DNA of 64,000 nt from Hyphomicrobium_A sp963728165 (GTDB lineage: Bacteria > Pseudomonadota > Alphaproteobacteria > Rhizobiales > Hyphomicrobiaceae): positions 1 through 64,000 of the forward strand of contig CAVSIY010000002.1 in assembly GCA_963728165.1 (NCBI GenBank), read 5' to 3'. Of this stretch, positions 40,949 through 49,855 are shown piece after piece. The notes below the pieces were generated by a model that worked only from the letters and a program-made list of their open reading frames with translations, did no database searches and was not told the DNA's origin. The position numbers and the translations under genes are program-made. Every line of letters starts with the position of its first letter. The stretch's first letter is position 1.

Positions 40949-41386
40949 AATCGAGCACCCCTCTCGCCGTGGGCGGGTTGACTTGGGAGATGAAGACCGG
41001 CGCCGGAATCCCCATATAGGTCAGGCGTGGCCTTGTCGTCCCTCGTCGCATGAAACTGCCGGCGAATCAAGACTAGTAGCAGTTTATGCCGTGTACCACC
41101 TCCAGAGGTGTACGCCGAAACCATATATAAACCGTAGCCACAGAAGACCTGCATCCTTCCAGGGATGCTGTTTGTTGGCCAATTTTGTCAGTATAGCTTA
41201 CATTTGCACAGGAGATCGGTGCTTCTAATTGTCGCAAAATTGCCAATGAGTAGAATGTCTTGCTATGTGAAATTGTGACATGGAACCCCATGTGCGAGCG
41301 ACGGGACATCCCCTCCGAACCCGTTGAACCGAAGAATACTACTGGGCCGCTGCTCGCCGGTTCCTCGCGACACGAAAGGTAACGGA
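40949..41386. other. Long divergent intergenic region with hairpins
   Basis: These 438 bases separate rpoZ and the NYN-domain gene and should hold both promoters. The part from about 41060 to 41290 is clearly AT-richer than the rest of the window. Three hairpins are seen: an imperfect GTACCACCTC/GAGGTGTAC at 41091-41113, GCATCC/GGATGC at 41151-41168 followed by TGTTTGTT, and ACATGG-AACC-CCATGT near 41277-41293. The second has terminator shape on the plus strand, so a small RNA between about 41060 and 41178 is possible. No protein-coding frame is supported. Confidence 0.4.
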
Positions 41387-42031
41387 ATGCATTTCTATCA
41401 AAACGAACGAGTCGCTCTCTTCATTGACGGGGCCAACCTCTACGCGACCGCGAAGTCTCTCGGGTTCGACATCGACTACAAGCGGCTTCTGGCACTGTTC
41501 CGCCAGAAGGGGTTGCTCGTGCGCGCGCTCTACTACACCGCACTTGCCGAAGACCAAGAATATTCATCCATTCGCCCGTTGATCGATTGGCTCGACTACA
41601 ACGGCTTCACGATGGTGACCAAGCCGACCAAGGAGTTCACCGATGCTTCGGGGCGTCGCAAGGTGAAGGGCAACATGGACATCGAGCTCAGCGTCGATGC
41701 CATGCGGCTGGCGGAGTCTCTGGACCACATCGTTCTGTTCTCCGGCGACGGCGACTTCCGCAGCCTCGTTGCGGCGCTGCAGCAGATGGGCAAGCGCGTC
41801 AGCGTCGTGTCAACGTTGCAGACACAGCCTCCGATGGTGGCCGACGAGCTGCGCCGCCAGGGCGATCAGTTCATCGACCTCGCCGATCTGGAGCAGCTCA
41901 TCTGTCGCGACCCGGCGACGCGGCCCGCGCGTGATGCACGCTCGTTCCCGGCCCGCGGTCAGAACTACGTGTCGCGCGAGAGCAGCTCCTACTCCGATAC
42001 GGACGATCACGATCTCCCCGAAGAGGTCTGA
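41387..42031 (+). CDS. NYN-domain (LabA/DUF88-type) protein
   Basis: A 214-residue protein. The N-terminal NYN domain is a PIN-like nuclease fold. The acidic residues expected at its metal site are in VALFIDGANLYATA, GNMDIELSVDAMRL and VLFSGDGDFRSLV, all present. Members of the LabA/DUF88 group are predicted RNases; their targets are unknown. The last 50 residues are polar and probably disordered (SRESSSYSDTDDHDLPEEV). The ATG at 41387 (MHFYQNERV) follows AAAGG and fits the family N-terminus better than the upstream Met at 41324. Confidence 0.9.
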   Translation: MHFYQNERVALFIDGANLYATAKSLGFDIDYKRLLALFRQKGLLVRALYYTALAEDQEYSSIRPLIDWLDYNGFTMVTKPTKEFTDASGRRKVKGNMDIELSVDAMRLAESLDHIVLFSGDGDFRSLVAALQQMGKRVSVVSTLQTQPPMVADELRRQGDQFIDLADLEQLICRDPATRPARDARSFPARGQNYVSRESSSYSDTDDHDLPEEV

Positions 42032-42054
42032 CAGCTGCCCCACGGGCTTTCGCC

Positions 42055-42774
42055 ATGAGCCTGCAAGCCGCGGCAGCTGCCCAACCGGAGCCGCCCAAGC
42101 TGTGCGGGCTGTGCCCGCGCCTCGTCTCATTCCGCGACGCCAACCGGCGAAAGACGCCGGACTGGTTCAACGGAGCCGTTCCCTCGTTCGGGGGCGAGAG
42201 CGCGCGCCTGCTCATCGTCGGGCTGGCGCCGGGACTCAAGGGAGCAAACTGCACGGGGCGCCCCTTTACCGGGGACTATGCCGGCGAGCTGCTCTACGGC
42301 ACGCTTGTGGAGTTCGGCTTTGCCAAGGGGGCCTATGAGGCGCGGGCAGACGATGGCCTCCTCCTCGTCGACTGCATGATCACCAACGCGGTGCGCTGCG
42401 TGCCGCCAGAGAATAAGCCGACGCCGGCGGAGATCGCGGCCTGCCGCCCCTTTCTGAAGGCGCGCATCGCCACACTGCCCCGTCTCGCTGTGATCCTCGC
42501 GCTGGGGCGCATCGCGCATGAGAGCACGCTCACCGCGCTCGACTGCCGCAAATCGCAGTTCCCTTTCGCGCACTGCGCACGCCATGCGCTTCCCGGCGGG
42601 GTGGCCCTCTTCGATAGCTTTCACTGCTCGCGCTACAACACCAACACGCGCAAGCTCACGCCCGAGATGTTCCGAGGCGTGTTTGCCGCCATCCGAGAGC
42701 TGCTATCGGCTCACGAGCCGGCCCTTGTGGCGTCGGCCCAGCGCGGCCGCGGCCCGCGTCGAGCCAAGGCCTGA
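42055..42774 (+). CDS. Uracil-DNA glycosylase, family 5-like (UdgB)
   Basis: A 239-residue base-excision repair enzyme removing uracil and related damaged bases. Iron-sulfur cluster Cys are seen in KLCGLCPRLVSF and in DCMITNAVRCVPPENKPTP. Motif 1 is LIVGLAPGLKGANCTGRPFT, close to the GLAPxxxGANRTGRxFTGD of family 5, without the polar Asp/Asn of family 1. A later FHCSRYNTNTRKLT stands for the HPSxxN motif. The C-terminal tail is basic. It starts 23 bases after the NYN gene, so cotranscription is likely. Family 4 is the nearest alternative. Confidence 0.88.
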   Translation: MSLQAAAAAQPEPPKLCGLCPRLVSFRDANRRKTPDWFNGAVPSFGGESARLLIVGLAPGLKGANCTGRPFTGDYAGELLYGTLVEFGFAKGAYEARADDGLLLVDCMITNAVRCVPPENKPTPAEIAACRPFLKARIATLPRLAVILALGRIAHESTLTALDCRKSQFPFAHCARHALPGGVALFDSFHCSRYNTNTRKLTPEMFRGVFAAIRELLSAHEPALVASAQRGRGPRRAKA

Positions 42775-42895
42775 CGGGCGCCAGCGCGCTCCCCTTCCGC
42801 CCCGTCAACCCCGGTGCTATGGGACGTACACCTTAAAGTCTCGGTGAGGAGGCCAGGCTAGTTTGGCCGTCCCCGAACGCGGAGAGATGATCGCC

Positions 42896-43309
42896 ATGTC
42901 GATCGATATCGCCCCTGAGAAGGTGGCTTACGTTATCATCAAGGCGCGCGAGTACGACGTCAAAGTCGGAGCCTGGAACGATACACCCGAGGAAGGCGAC
43001 GCCGAGGAGGATCCCAATTCAATCCTCGAGGACTTCACCAACGATCCCACGCGCGCCGAGCTCGCCGGCTTCATCGGCGGCCTCAACTTCGACGAGCAGG
43101 CCAATCTCGTGGCGCTGGCTTGGGTGGGGCGTGGCACCTACGAGAAGGAGGAGTTCGCCGAGGCGGTCGACACCGCACGCAGCGAGAAGATCAACGCCAC
43201 TGCGGGCTACCTCATGGGGATGCCGCTGCTCGCCGACTATCTCGAGGAGGGCCTCGACAAGATGGGCTACTCGGTCGAGGACAGCGAAAACGACGTGCTC
43301 GGTCGCTGA
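42896..43309 (+). CDS. DUF3775 protein
   Basis: A 137-residue cytoplasmic acidic protein of the DUF3775 family, widespread in alphaproteobacteria and of unknown function. Recognisable parts are SIDIAPEKVAYVIIKAREYD, LAGFIGGLNFDEQANLVALA, WVGRGTY and TAGYLMGMPLLADYLEEGLD. The ATG at 42896 is used because GGAGAG lies nine bases ahead; the Met at 42887 would sit directly on that site. It is encoded alone, convergent with the peroxiredoxin-like gene. Confidence 0.85.
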   Translation: MSIDIAPEKVAYVIIKAREYDVKVGAWNDTPEEGDAEEDPNSILEDFTNDPTRAELAGFIGGLNFDEQANLVALAWVGRGTYEKEEFAEAVDTARSEKINATAGYLMGMPLLADYLEEGLDKMGYSVEDSENDVLGR

Positions 43310-43327
43310 GATCCAATGTGACGTGCA

Positions 43328-43879
43328 CTAGGTGCGATTTTCCCGGTCCCTAAGCCAGGCCAGCACCTCCTCGGCGTGCGCACCCGGCGGATCGACGGGG
43401 TAGAAGACGTGGCGCAGCCTGCCGTCCTCCACCATCAGCGTCAGCCGCTTCAGAAAGAGGACGCCGCCCGCCTCGAAAGTGGGAAGCGCGAGCGCCGTCT
43501 GGAAGGCGAAATCCGCGTCGCTCAGCAGTACGAAGGCAATACCAAGACGCTGGCCAAGCTCGCGCTGGTGCTCGCCCGATTGGGTGCTGAGACCGAACAC
43601 CTCAAAGCCCAGTGCGCCAAAGTGCGCATAGCGGTCGCGAAACCCCTCCGTCTCAGGCGTGGAGCCGTGCGCTCCGGGGATGTCGTCCCAGCCCGGGGGA
43701 TCAGAAAGACCCGGACGCCCCGTCCACGGATAGACATAGACGATGCTGCTGCCGTGCCGTGTGCGCAAGTTGACGGCATCGCCCGCGCTGGCGGCAAGCG
43801 CGAGATCAGGCAGCAGCGTGCCGGGTTTGAGGTGCGCGGCGCCGCCATCGTCGACGAGCGCCGCACCCGCGCCAGGCAT
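43328..43879 (-). CDS. Peroxiredoxin-fold protein without cysteine
   Basis: A 183-residue AhpC/TSA-fold protein. The core VYVYPWTGRPGLSDPP, GSTPETEGFRDRY, VFGLSTQSGEHQRELGQRLG, and FVLLSDADFAFQTALALPTF matches the PrxQ/BCP group. In that group the peroxidatic Cys stands in PGCTxExxxFRD; here the site reads AHGSTPETEGFRD, and no Cys is found anywhere in the protein. It is therefore not a thiol peroxidase and may have a binding or regulatory role. Its ATG overlaps the smpB stop by one base (TAATG), so the two are probably translated together. Confidence 0.82.
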   Translation of the reverse strand: MPGAGAALVDDGGAAHLKPGTLLPDLALAASAGDAVNLRTRHGSSIVYVYPWTGRPGLSDPPGWDDIPGAHGSTPETEGFRDRYAHFGALGFEVFGLSTQSGEHQRELGQRLGIAFVLLSDADFAFQTALALPTFEAGGVLFLKRLTLMVEDGRLRHVFYPVDPPGAHAEEVLAWLRDRENRT

Positions 43880-44355
43880 TAGCCCTTGTCCCGCATAACG
43901 CGGGCCTTTTCGCGGTTCCAGTCGCGCTTCTTGGCCGTCTCGCGCTTGTCGTGCAGCTTTTTGCCCTCGGCGACTGCAAGCTTCAGCTTGGCGATCCCGC
44001 GCTCGTTGAAATAGAGCTCGAGCGGAATGAGCGTCATCCCCTGCCGCTCCACCGCGATCGCGAGCTTGTGGAGCTCCTTCTTGTGTAGGAGCAGCCGGCG
44101 CTTGCGGCGCGGCTCGTGCTGGAAGAAGCGGCCTGCCCCCTGATACTCGGGGATATAGGCATTGATCAGATACAAGCCCCCGCCCTCGGCGCTGGCGTAG
44201 CTCTCGGCGATGTTGGCCTGGCCCCGGCGCAGCGACTTCACCTCCGTGCCCGTCAACTGCAGGCCGGCCTCGACGCTGTCGGTGATGAAAAACTCGTAGC
44301 GGGCCTTCCGGTTCTCGGCAACGAGACGGCGGCCATCGTCCTTCTTGGCCGCCAT
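43879..44355 (-). CDS. smpB: SsrA-binding protein SmpB
   Basis: Binds tmRNA and brings it to stalled ribosomes for trans-translation. The 158 residues show the OB-fold core: LVAENRKARYEFFITDSVEA, GLQLTGTEVKSLRRGQANI, AESYASAEGGGLYLINAYIPEY and QHEPRRKRRLLLHKKEL. The basic C-terminal tail KKLHDKRETAKKRDWNREKA mimics mRNA in the decoding site. The ATG at 44355 is preceded by AAGGAG. It lies 37 bases after dapA on the same strand. Confidence 0.97.
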   Translation of the reverse strand: MAAKKDDGRRLVAENRKARYEFFITDSVEAGLQLTGTEVKSLRRGQANIAESYASAEGGGLYLINAYIPEYQGAGRFFQHEPRRKRRLLLHKKELHKLAIAVERQGMTLIPLELYFNERGIAKLKLAVAEGKKLHDKRETAKKRDWNREKARVMRDKG

Positions 44356-44392
44356 GGCCTGAAGCTCCTTATCGACCGTCTGCGGGCGTGGG

Positions 44393-45283
44393 CTATTCGG
44401 CCGCCTTGGCTGCAATGAGACCGACGCTCGCCAATGCGGCATCGACGATCTTCTTGGACTGCTCCGCGATCGGCGCCATAGGCAGCCGCGCCTCCGGCTC
44501 GCACAGGCCGAGGCGCGAGGCAGCGTATTTCACCGGCCCGGGGTTGGCCTCGCAGAAGAGCGCGTCATGCAGCGGCATCAGCCGGTCCTGCAGCGCCAGT
44601 GCCGCCTTGTAGTCGCCCTTGAGGCAGGCGCTCTGGAAATCGGCACACAGGCGCGGGGCCACGTTGGAGCTGACCGAGATGCAACCCTGACCGCCATGCG
44701 CCATGAAGCCGAGCGCGGTCGCGTCCTCCCCCGAGAGCATGTTGAAGTTCGGGCCCATCGCCGCCCGCTGCTGCGAGGCGCGTGCGAGATTGGCGGTCGC
44801 GTCCTTGACGCCGACGACGTTCTTCAACCCGAAGCAGCGGGTCATCGTCTCCACCGACATGTCGACCACCGAGCGGCCGGGAATGTTGTAGATCACGATT
44901 GCGATGTCGGCCGCGTCGTTGATGGCCTTGAAGTGCTGATAGAGCCCCTCCTGCGTGGGCTTGTTGTAGTAGGGCGTGACGACCAGGACCGCATCCGCAC
45001 CGACCTTGGCGGCATGGCGGGCAAAATCGATCGCCTCGCTCGTCGCATTGGAGCCGGCCCCGGCGATCACGGGCACGCGCTTCTTGGCGACCTCCACCGT
45101 CAGCTCCACGATGCGCTTGTGCTCGGCATGCGACAGCGTGGGGCTCTCTCCCGTCGTCCCCACCGGGACGAGCCCGTGCGTGCCTTCACTGATCTGCCAT
45201 TCGACCAGACGCCGGAACGCCGGCTCATCGAGCTGGCCGTTGCGGAAGGGCGTGATCAGTGCCGTGAAGGACCCCTTGAACAT
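44393..45283 (-). CDS. dapA: 4-hydroxy-tetrahydrodipicolinate synthase
   Basis: Condenses pyruvate with aspartate semialdehyde at the head of the lysine and meso-diaminopimelate branch. The 296-residue TIM barrel has the GTTGE loop with Thr43/Thr44 and the Tyr of IYNIPGRS. The Schiff-base Lys is in NVVGVKDATANLAR, and GSNATSEAIDFAR is an additional family block. It is probably the first gene of dapA-smpB-prx. The 270-base gap to the divergent transglycosylase gene must hold both promoters. Confidence 0.97.
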   Translation of the reverse strand: MFKGSFTALITPFRNGQLDEPAFRRLVEWQISEGTHGLVPVGTTGESPTLSHAEHKRIVELTVEVAKKRVPVIAGAGSNATSEAIDFARHAAKVGADAVLVVTPYYNKPTQEGLYQHFKAINDAADIAIVIYNIPGRSVVDMSVETMTRCFGLKNVVGVKDATANLARASQQRAAMGPNFNMLSGEDATALGFMAHGGQGCISVSSNVAPRLCADFQSACLKGDYKAALALQDRLMPLHDALFCEANPGPVKYAASRLGLCEPEARLPMAPIAEQSKKIVDAALASVGLIAAKAAE

Positions 45284-45553
45284 TTGTCCCTTATCCTCGA
45301 GCTTGCGGCTCTATTTTGTGTCTTGTTGCCCGATTCGGCGCGATCGGCGGCAAAAGCGCCATGCTCTCGCCGCATCCGGCGGCTTCTTGCGGCGTATGGC
45401 GAGAGGGTGCCTTGTCCCTCGCCTCCCTGATTGATATTTTCGCGGCGCGTCGGTGATCTTTCGGAATCGCAGCGCCCTGTCGAGCGGGACATTAAGACCT
45501 TGATCTTGAGCCCGCAAGCCAGCCGGCAATCGTCGCGTGTGGAAGGATAACCA

Positions 45554-47875
45554 TTGCCCCTGCGCCAGCAGAAGCAACGGACCAGCGGTCTTTGCCACGG
45601 CGCCGCGGCCCCGCAATCGCCGGGCGCTGCGCGGCGGAGGGGTGCGGCGCTGGTGGCCGGCGCGCTCGCCTTCTTACTCGCGGGACCCGGCCCGATGGCC
45701 GATGCGGCAGCACAGAGCCCGGCCGCCGCGCAGACCGCTACGGCAGCAGGCACCCAGCCTGAGGCGCAGGCGTCGACGGAGCCCGGTGGCGAGACGCTAT
45801 CCCCGCGCGCCCGCGAGGCAGCCTACGCGCACCGTCTCGACGCAGCGATCGCGCCTTTACGCAGCTACTCGGTCTCGAAGGCCGACGCCGCCAAGATCCG
45901 CGACGCCATCCAGGCTCTCGCCGCCGACAAGGTCGACAAAGCAGCCGAGCTCAGGGCCGGCATCACCGACCCGCTCGGGCGCAAGCTCATCGACTGGTAT
46001 CGCCTGCGCCGGGGCCACGGGAAAGCCGCCGAGTTCGCAGCCTTCCTGGCGGAGAACCCAGGCTGGCCAAGCGAGCAGATCCTGCGCCGGCGCTTGGAGG
46101 AGGTGCTCTTTGCCGAGGGCGGCGACTCCGCCGTCATCCAGCAATACTTGAAGGGCGCAGAGCCCCAGAGCGCGGCCGGCTTCGCCGTGCTGGCCTCGGT
46201 GCATCTGGCGCACGGAGAGACCGACAAGGCGAGAGCGCTCGCCTCCAAGGTGTGGCGCGAGTACGATCTGCCGCGGGAGCTCGAGCACGGATTTCTCGCC
46301 CGCTTCGGCTCGCTGCTGACGCAAGAGGATCACAAGTGGCGGCTCGACCGCTTGCTGGTCGACGACGTGCGTTGGAAGAGTGGGCGCAAGGAGCAGGCGG
46401 CCCTCGCCCGGCGCGTCATCCCATTCCTGTCGAAGCCGGAGCAGAGGAAGGCCAGGGCACGGCTTCAGGTGTTCCTGCACTCTCACGTCGCCAAGTCCCG
46501 CCTCAAAGCGGTTCCCGGCGCCAAGTCCACCGACTGGGGCCTCGTCTTTCACAAGATCCAGCAGCTGCGGCGCGCCGAGAAGCTCGATGAGGCGGCCAAG
46601 CTCATCCTCAGCGCCCCCACCGACCCTGACGTGGTCGTCAATCTCGACGACTGGTGGAGCGAGCGCCAGGGCCTCGCCTACCTGGCCCTCAAGGCCGATA
46701 AGCCCAAGCTCGCCTATAAGCTCGTGCAAGACCCAGGTCCCCTCAGCGTCAACCCGCTCAACGAGCAGACCTTCATGGCCGGCTGGATCGCGCTGCGCTA
46801 CCTGAAGGATGTGGACGCCGCCGTACGCTACTTCACCGCCTACACCAAGACCGCTGACGGCCCCTTGAGCCGCGCCAAGGCGAACTATTGGCTGGGCCGC
46901 GCTTACGAGGCCAAGGGTGATCAGGAGAAAGCCAAAGAGGCCTATCGCGCGGCCGCCCGCGAGAGCGACACCTTCCATGGCCTACTCGCCATGCAGAAGC
47001 TCGAGCCGGGGCGCCAGCGCATCACCATCGAGCCGCCGGAAGTCCCCTCCAGCGCCGAGATCGCCGAGCTCAACGGCATGGATGCCGCCAAGGCCGTGGG
47101 CCTCGCGTATGCGGCAGGTCTCAACCGGCCGGTGACGCGCATCTTTCTGCGCCACCTCGCGACCTTGAAGGACAGCGAGGGCTGGGCGGCGTTGGTGGCG
47201 CACCTGGCGCGCGCCATGGACGACACGCAGACGGCGGTGCGCATCGGCAAGGCAGCGATCGCGAGCGGTCACAACCTCATCTATTACGCCTATCCGGTGC
47301 ATGCGCTGCCCCACTACAAGCCGCTGCGTCCCCCGCCGGAGACCGCCTTTCTTCTGGGGCTGGCCCGCCAGGAGACGGAGTTCAACACCGACATCGTGTC
47401 GGGGGCGGGTGCGCGCGGCATGCTGCAGGTGATGAAGGGCACAGCCAACCACGTCTGCCGCGAGTACAAGATCAAGTGCAATCACCAGCGGCTGGTGTCG
47501 GACGCCTCCTACAACACCATGATCGCCTCGGCTTACGCCGCCGACCGCATGGCGGAGTTCTCGGGCTCCTATCTGCTGGGGCTGTCGAGCTACAACGCCG
47601 GCCCCGGTCGCACCCACCAGTGGATCCGCGAGTTCGGCGATCCGCGCAAGGCCGACGTCGACCCCATCGACTGGATCGAGCGCATCCCCATCGAGGAGAC
47701 GCGCCGCTACGTCGTGAAGGTTCTCTCCAACATCCAGATCTACCGTGCGCGCCTCGGGCAGGAGGCGACCGCGCTGCGGCTCTTGCAGGACCTTTCGCGC
47801 GCGCGTGAGGCCTCGCTCTCGCCCGACAAGCGCACATCCAATCCGGGGACGGACACGGCAAAGTCCGGTGACTAG
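45554..47875 (+). CDS. Soluble lytic murein transglycosylase (Slt70-like)
   Basis: A 773-residue periplasmic enzyme cleaving the MurNAc-GlcNAc bond with formation of 1,6-anhydro-muropeptides. The TTG at 45554 is taken as start because AAGGA stands seven bases before it and no ATG precedes the signal (ALVAGALAFLLAGPGPMADA). A long superhelical U-domain of TPR-like helices follows (about 85-600). The C-terminal SLT domain has the catalytic Glu in LARQETEFNTDIVSGAG, then ARGMLQVM and LGLSSYNAGPGR. The last 40 residues are Ser/Lys-rich. Divergent from dapA, which also serves wall synthesis. Confidence 0.93.
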   Translation: MPLRQQKQRTSGLCHGAAAPQSPGAARRRGAALVAGALAFLLAGPGPMADAAAQSPAAAQTATAAGTQPEAQASTEPGGETLSPRAREAAYAHRLDAAIAPLRSYSVSKADAAKIRDAIQALAADKVDKAAELRAGITDPLGRKLIDWYRLRRGHGKAAEFAAFLAENPGWPSEQILRRRLEEVLFAEGGDSAVIQQYLKGAEPQSAAGFAVLASVHLAHGETDKARALASKVWREYDLPRELEHGFLARFGSLLTQEDHKWRLDRLLVDDVRWKSGRKEQAALARRVIPFLSKPEQRKARARLQVFLHSHVAKSRLKAVPGAKSTDWGLVFHKIQQLRRAEKLDEAAKLILSAPTDPDVVVNLDDWWSERQGLAYLALKADKPKLAYKLVQDPGPLSVNPLNEQTFMAGWIALRYLKDVDAAVRYFTAYTKTADGPLSRAKANYWLGRAYEAKGDQEKAKEAYRAAARESDTFHGLLAMQKLEPGRQRITIEPPEVPSSAEIAELNGMDAAKAVGLAYAAGLNRPVTRIFLRHLATLKDSEGWAALVAHLARAMDDTQTAVRIGKAAIASGHNLIYYAYPVHALPHYKPLRPPPETAFLLGLARQETEFNTDIVSGAGARGMLQVMKGTANHVCREYKIKCNHQRLVSDASYNTMIASAYAADRMAEFSGSYLLGLSSYNAGPGRTHQWIREFGDPRKADVDPIDWIERIPIEETRRYVVKVLSNIQIYRARLGQEATALRLLQDLSRAREASLSPDKRTSNPGTDTAKSGD

Positions 47876-47938
47876 CCAAGCCGTTCGTAGTCTATTGCTG
47901 CCGGCGGCCGCTTCCGGCCGCGCCAGCGGAAAGCCCCG

Positions 47939-48853
47939 ATGACGTCGGAAGACAGCGCGTTTGAGGACATTTACTTCACCGCCCGCGACGGCCTGAGGCT
48001 GCACGCGCGCCGCTACCCCGGTGCCGGGAATGCGCAAGGGCGCCCGGTGCTGTGCCTGCCGGGCCTCACGCGCAACGGCCGCGACTTCCACGATCTCGCC
48101 GTGGCGCTGTCGCGCAATCCGGCCTCCTCGCGCACCGTCTACACCATCGACTATCGCGGCCGCGGCCTGTCCGAGTTCGATCCCGATTGGAAGAACTACA
48201 CGGTGCCGGTGGAGATGCTCGACGTCCTCGACTTCATGACGCTCGCCGGGCTGGAGCAGGCGGCGGTCGTCGGCACCTCCCGCGGCGGCCTCATCGCCAT
48301 GCTGATAGCGGCCGCGCAGCCCACCGCCGTCGGCGCCGTCGTTATGAACGACATCGGGCCGGTGATCGAGCATGACGGCCTCATCCGCATCAGCGGCTAC
48401 GTCGGCCGGGTGCCGCTGCCGATCTCGTGGGCCGATGCGGCGCGGATGGTGCGCGATCTCAATCGCCGCCACTTCCCCGACGTTCCCGACCAGCAATGGG
48501 AGGAGGTGGCGCGCCAGTGGTACAACGAGCGCAACGGGCGTCCGGCGCCGGGCTACGATGCCAAGCTCGGCAAGGCGCTGTCCGTGCTGTACGAGCCGGT
48601 GCCGGAGCTGTGGCCGCAGTTCGAGGCCCTAAAGCACGTGCCGGTCCTGGTCATACGCGGCGAGAACTCCGACGTCCTCACGCCCGAGACCGTCGACGAG
48701 ATGCGCCGGCGCCATCCCGCGCTCGCCACGCTTTCGGTCGCGGGCCAGGGGCACGCGCCGCTGCTCAAGGACAATCCCACCATCGAGGCGATCCGCCACT
48801 TCCTGCTGCAGTCCGACGTCAATCGCCACATCGTCACGCTCGCCATCGCCTGA
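47939..48853 (+). CDS. Alpha/beta hydrolase
   Basis: A 304-residue cytoplasmic alpha/beta-hydrolase fold protein. The oxyanion-hole region is VLCLPGLTRNGRDFHDLAVA, the nucleophile Ser is in VVGTSRGGLIAMLIAA, the acid Asp in VLVIRGENSDVLTPETV and the His in VAGQGHAPLLKD. YRGRGLSEFDPDW is a typical strand-4 turn. The start at 47939 lies 63 bases after the transglycosylase gene. The substrate is unknown; the family includes esterases, haloalkane dehalogenases and C-C hydrolases, and the Ser nucleophile excludes dehalogenases. Confidence 0.9.
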   Translation: MTSEDSAFEDIYFTARDGLRLHARRYPGAGNAQGRPVLCLPGLTRNGRDFHDLAVALSRNPASSRTVYTIDYRGRGLSEFDPDWKNYTVPVEMLDVLDFMTLAGLEQAAVVGTSRGGLIAMLIAAAQPTAVGAVVMNDIGPVIEHDGLIRISGYVGRVPLPISWADAARMVRDLNRRHFPDVPDQQWEEVARQWYNERNGRPAPGYDAKLGKALSVLYEPVPELWPQFEALKHVPVLVIRGENSDVLTPETVDEMRRRHPALATLSVAGQGHAPLLKDNPTIEAIRHFLLQSDVNRHIVTLAIA

Positions 48854-48871
48854 TCGGCCGGCCGGCCCGGC

Positions 48872-49669
48872 TCACTGCGGTCCGGGGAACAGCGCATCGC
48901 TGCGCCCCGTCAGCCAGTAGACCGCAAGGCCGATCCACTCGTGCGTCGCCTGATCGAGACGCTTCAGTCCCTCCCTAGTAGAATCAAAAAGGCTGACGAG
49001 GTCCCCGGGCCCGGCAGTTCGGTAATCCACCGTCCACGGCTCGACCGCAAAGCCGGCCTGGCGGAAAGCCCCCATGGCGCGCGGCATGTGGTCGGCGGAG
49101 GTGACGAGCAGCCAGAGCTCTCCGGGCTTGGGATCGACGAGCGCCTTGGTGAAGACGGCGTTCTGCCAGGTGTTGCGCGAGCGGCGCTCCAGGATCAGGC
49201 GGTCCCCGCTGATGCCGAGGTCCTCCAGAACGACCGCGCCGGCGTCGGCGCCGATGGCCGGCGTGGTCAAGATCTCGGTGGAGCCGCTGGTGAACACGAT
49301 CTTGGCGTGCGGGAAGCGCCGGGCGAGTGCGGCGGTCTCGGTGAAGCGCTCTGCCGCCTCGTTGAGCGCATGCGCGTGGCGCCCGTTGGCGACGCGCGCG
49401 TCCTCAGCCCCGCCGAGCACGACAATCCCGTAGACATCGCGGCCGGCGAGATCGGTTCGCGGAAAGCGATCCTCAAGCGGCATGATGAGCCAGGTGCTGA
49501 GCGGCGACAGCCCGCCGACCACCAAAAGCACCGCGGCGGCGACGACGAAGCGGCGGCCGGCCTTCTGATGGCGCGTGTAGAGGAGAACCGCGCCCGTGAC
49601 GAGCAGGATCAGCAGGAGGCTCGATGGCTGCAGGCAGAACCACACGACCTTCGACATATGGAAGAACAT
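48872..49669 (-). CDS. YdcF/SanA-like (DUF218) membrane protein
   Basis: A 265-residue inner-membrane protein. Two N-terminal hydrophobic segments (LQPSSLLLILLVTGAVLLYT and FVVAAAVLLVVGGLSPLSTW) precede a periplasmic DUF218 domain: YGIVVLGGAED, AKIVFTSGS, LERRSRNTWQNAVFTKALV and LLVTSADHMPRAMGAFRQAG. Related ElyC and SanA proteins act in envelope polymer synthesis. The start at 49669 has GAGG eight bases upstream. It converges on the hydrolase gene, 18 bases away. Confidence 0.88.
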   Translation of the reverse strand: MFFHMSKVVWFCLQPSSLLLILLVTGAVLLYTRHQKAGRRFVVAAAVLLVVGGLSPLSTWLIMPLEDRFPRTDLAGRDVYGIVVLGGAEDARVANGRHAHALNEAAERFTETAALARRFPHAKIVFTSGSTEILTTPAIGADAGAVVLEDLGISGDRLILERRSRNTWQNAVFTKALVDPKPGELWLLVTSADHMPRAMGAFRQAGFAVEPWTVDYRTAGPGDLVSLFDSTREGLKRLDQATHEWIGLAVYWLTGRSDALFPGPQ

Positions 49670-49855
49670 TTTGCCTCAACCCCGACGTCGACCCACGCTG
49701 GCGCAGCACTCTCGCCCAACACCATGACAGGGCGTTCTACCCGATCCGCGCCGCCCCATCGAGGCCGGACCTCGACCAGGGGCGCAGCCAACAAGGTGTG
49801 GATAGCGCCAAAGCGGATGCGGCTTCAGGCCAGCCTGCAATGATAGTGAAGACCC

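Noticed and set aside
37772..40981. A 1069-codon open frame on the plus strand opposite rsh and rpoZ
   Set aside because: It is the antisense shadow of well-conserved genes in GC-rich DNA; composition is Arg/Gly/His-heavy and shows no domain.
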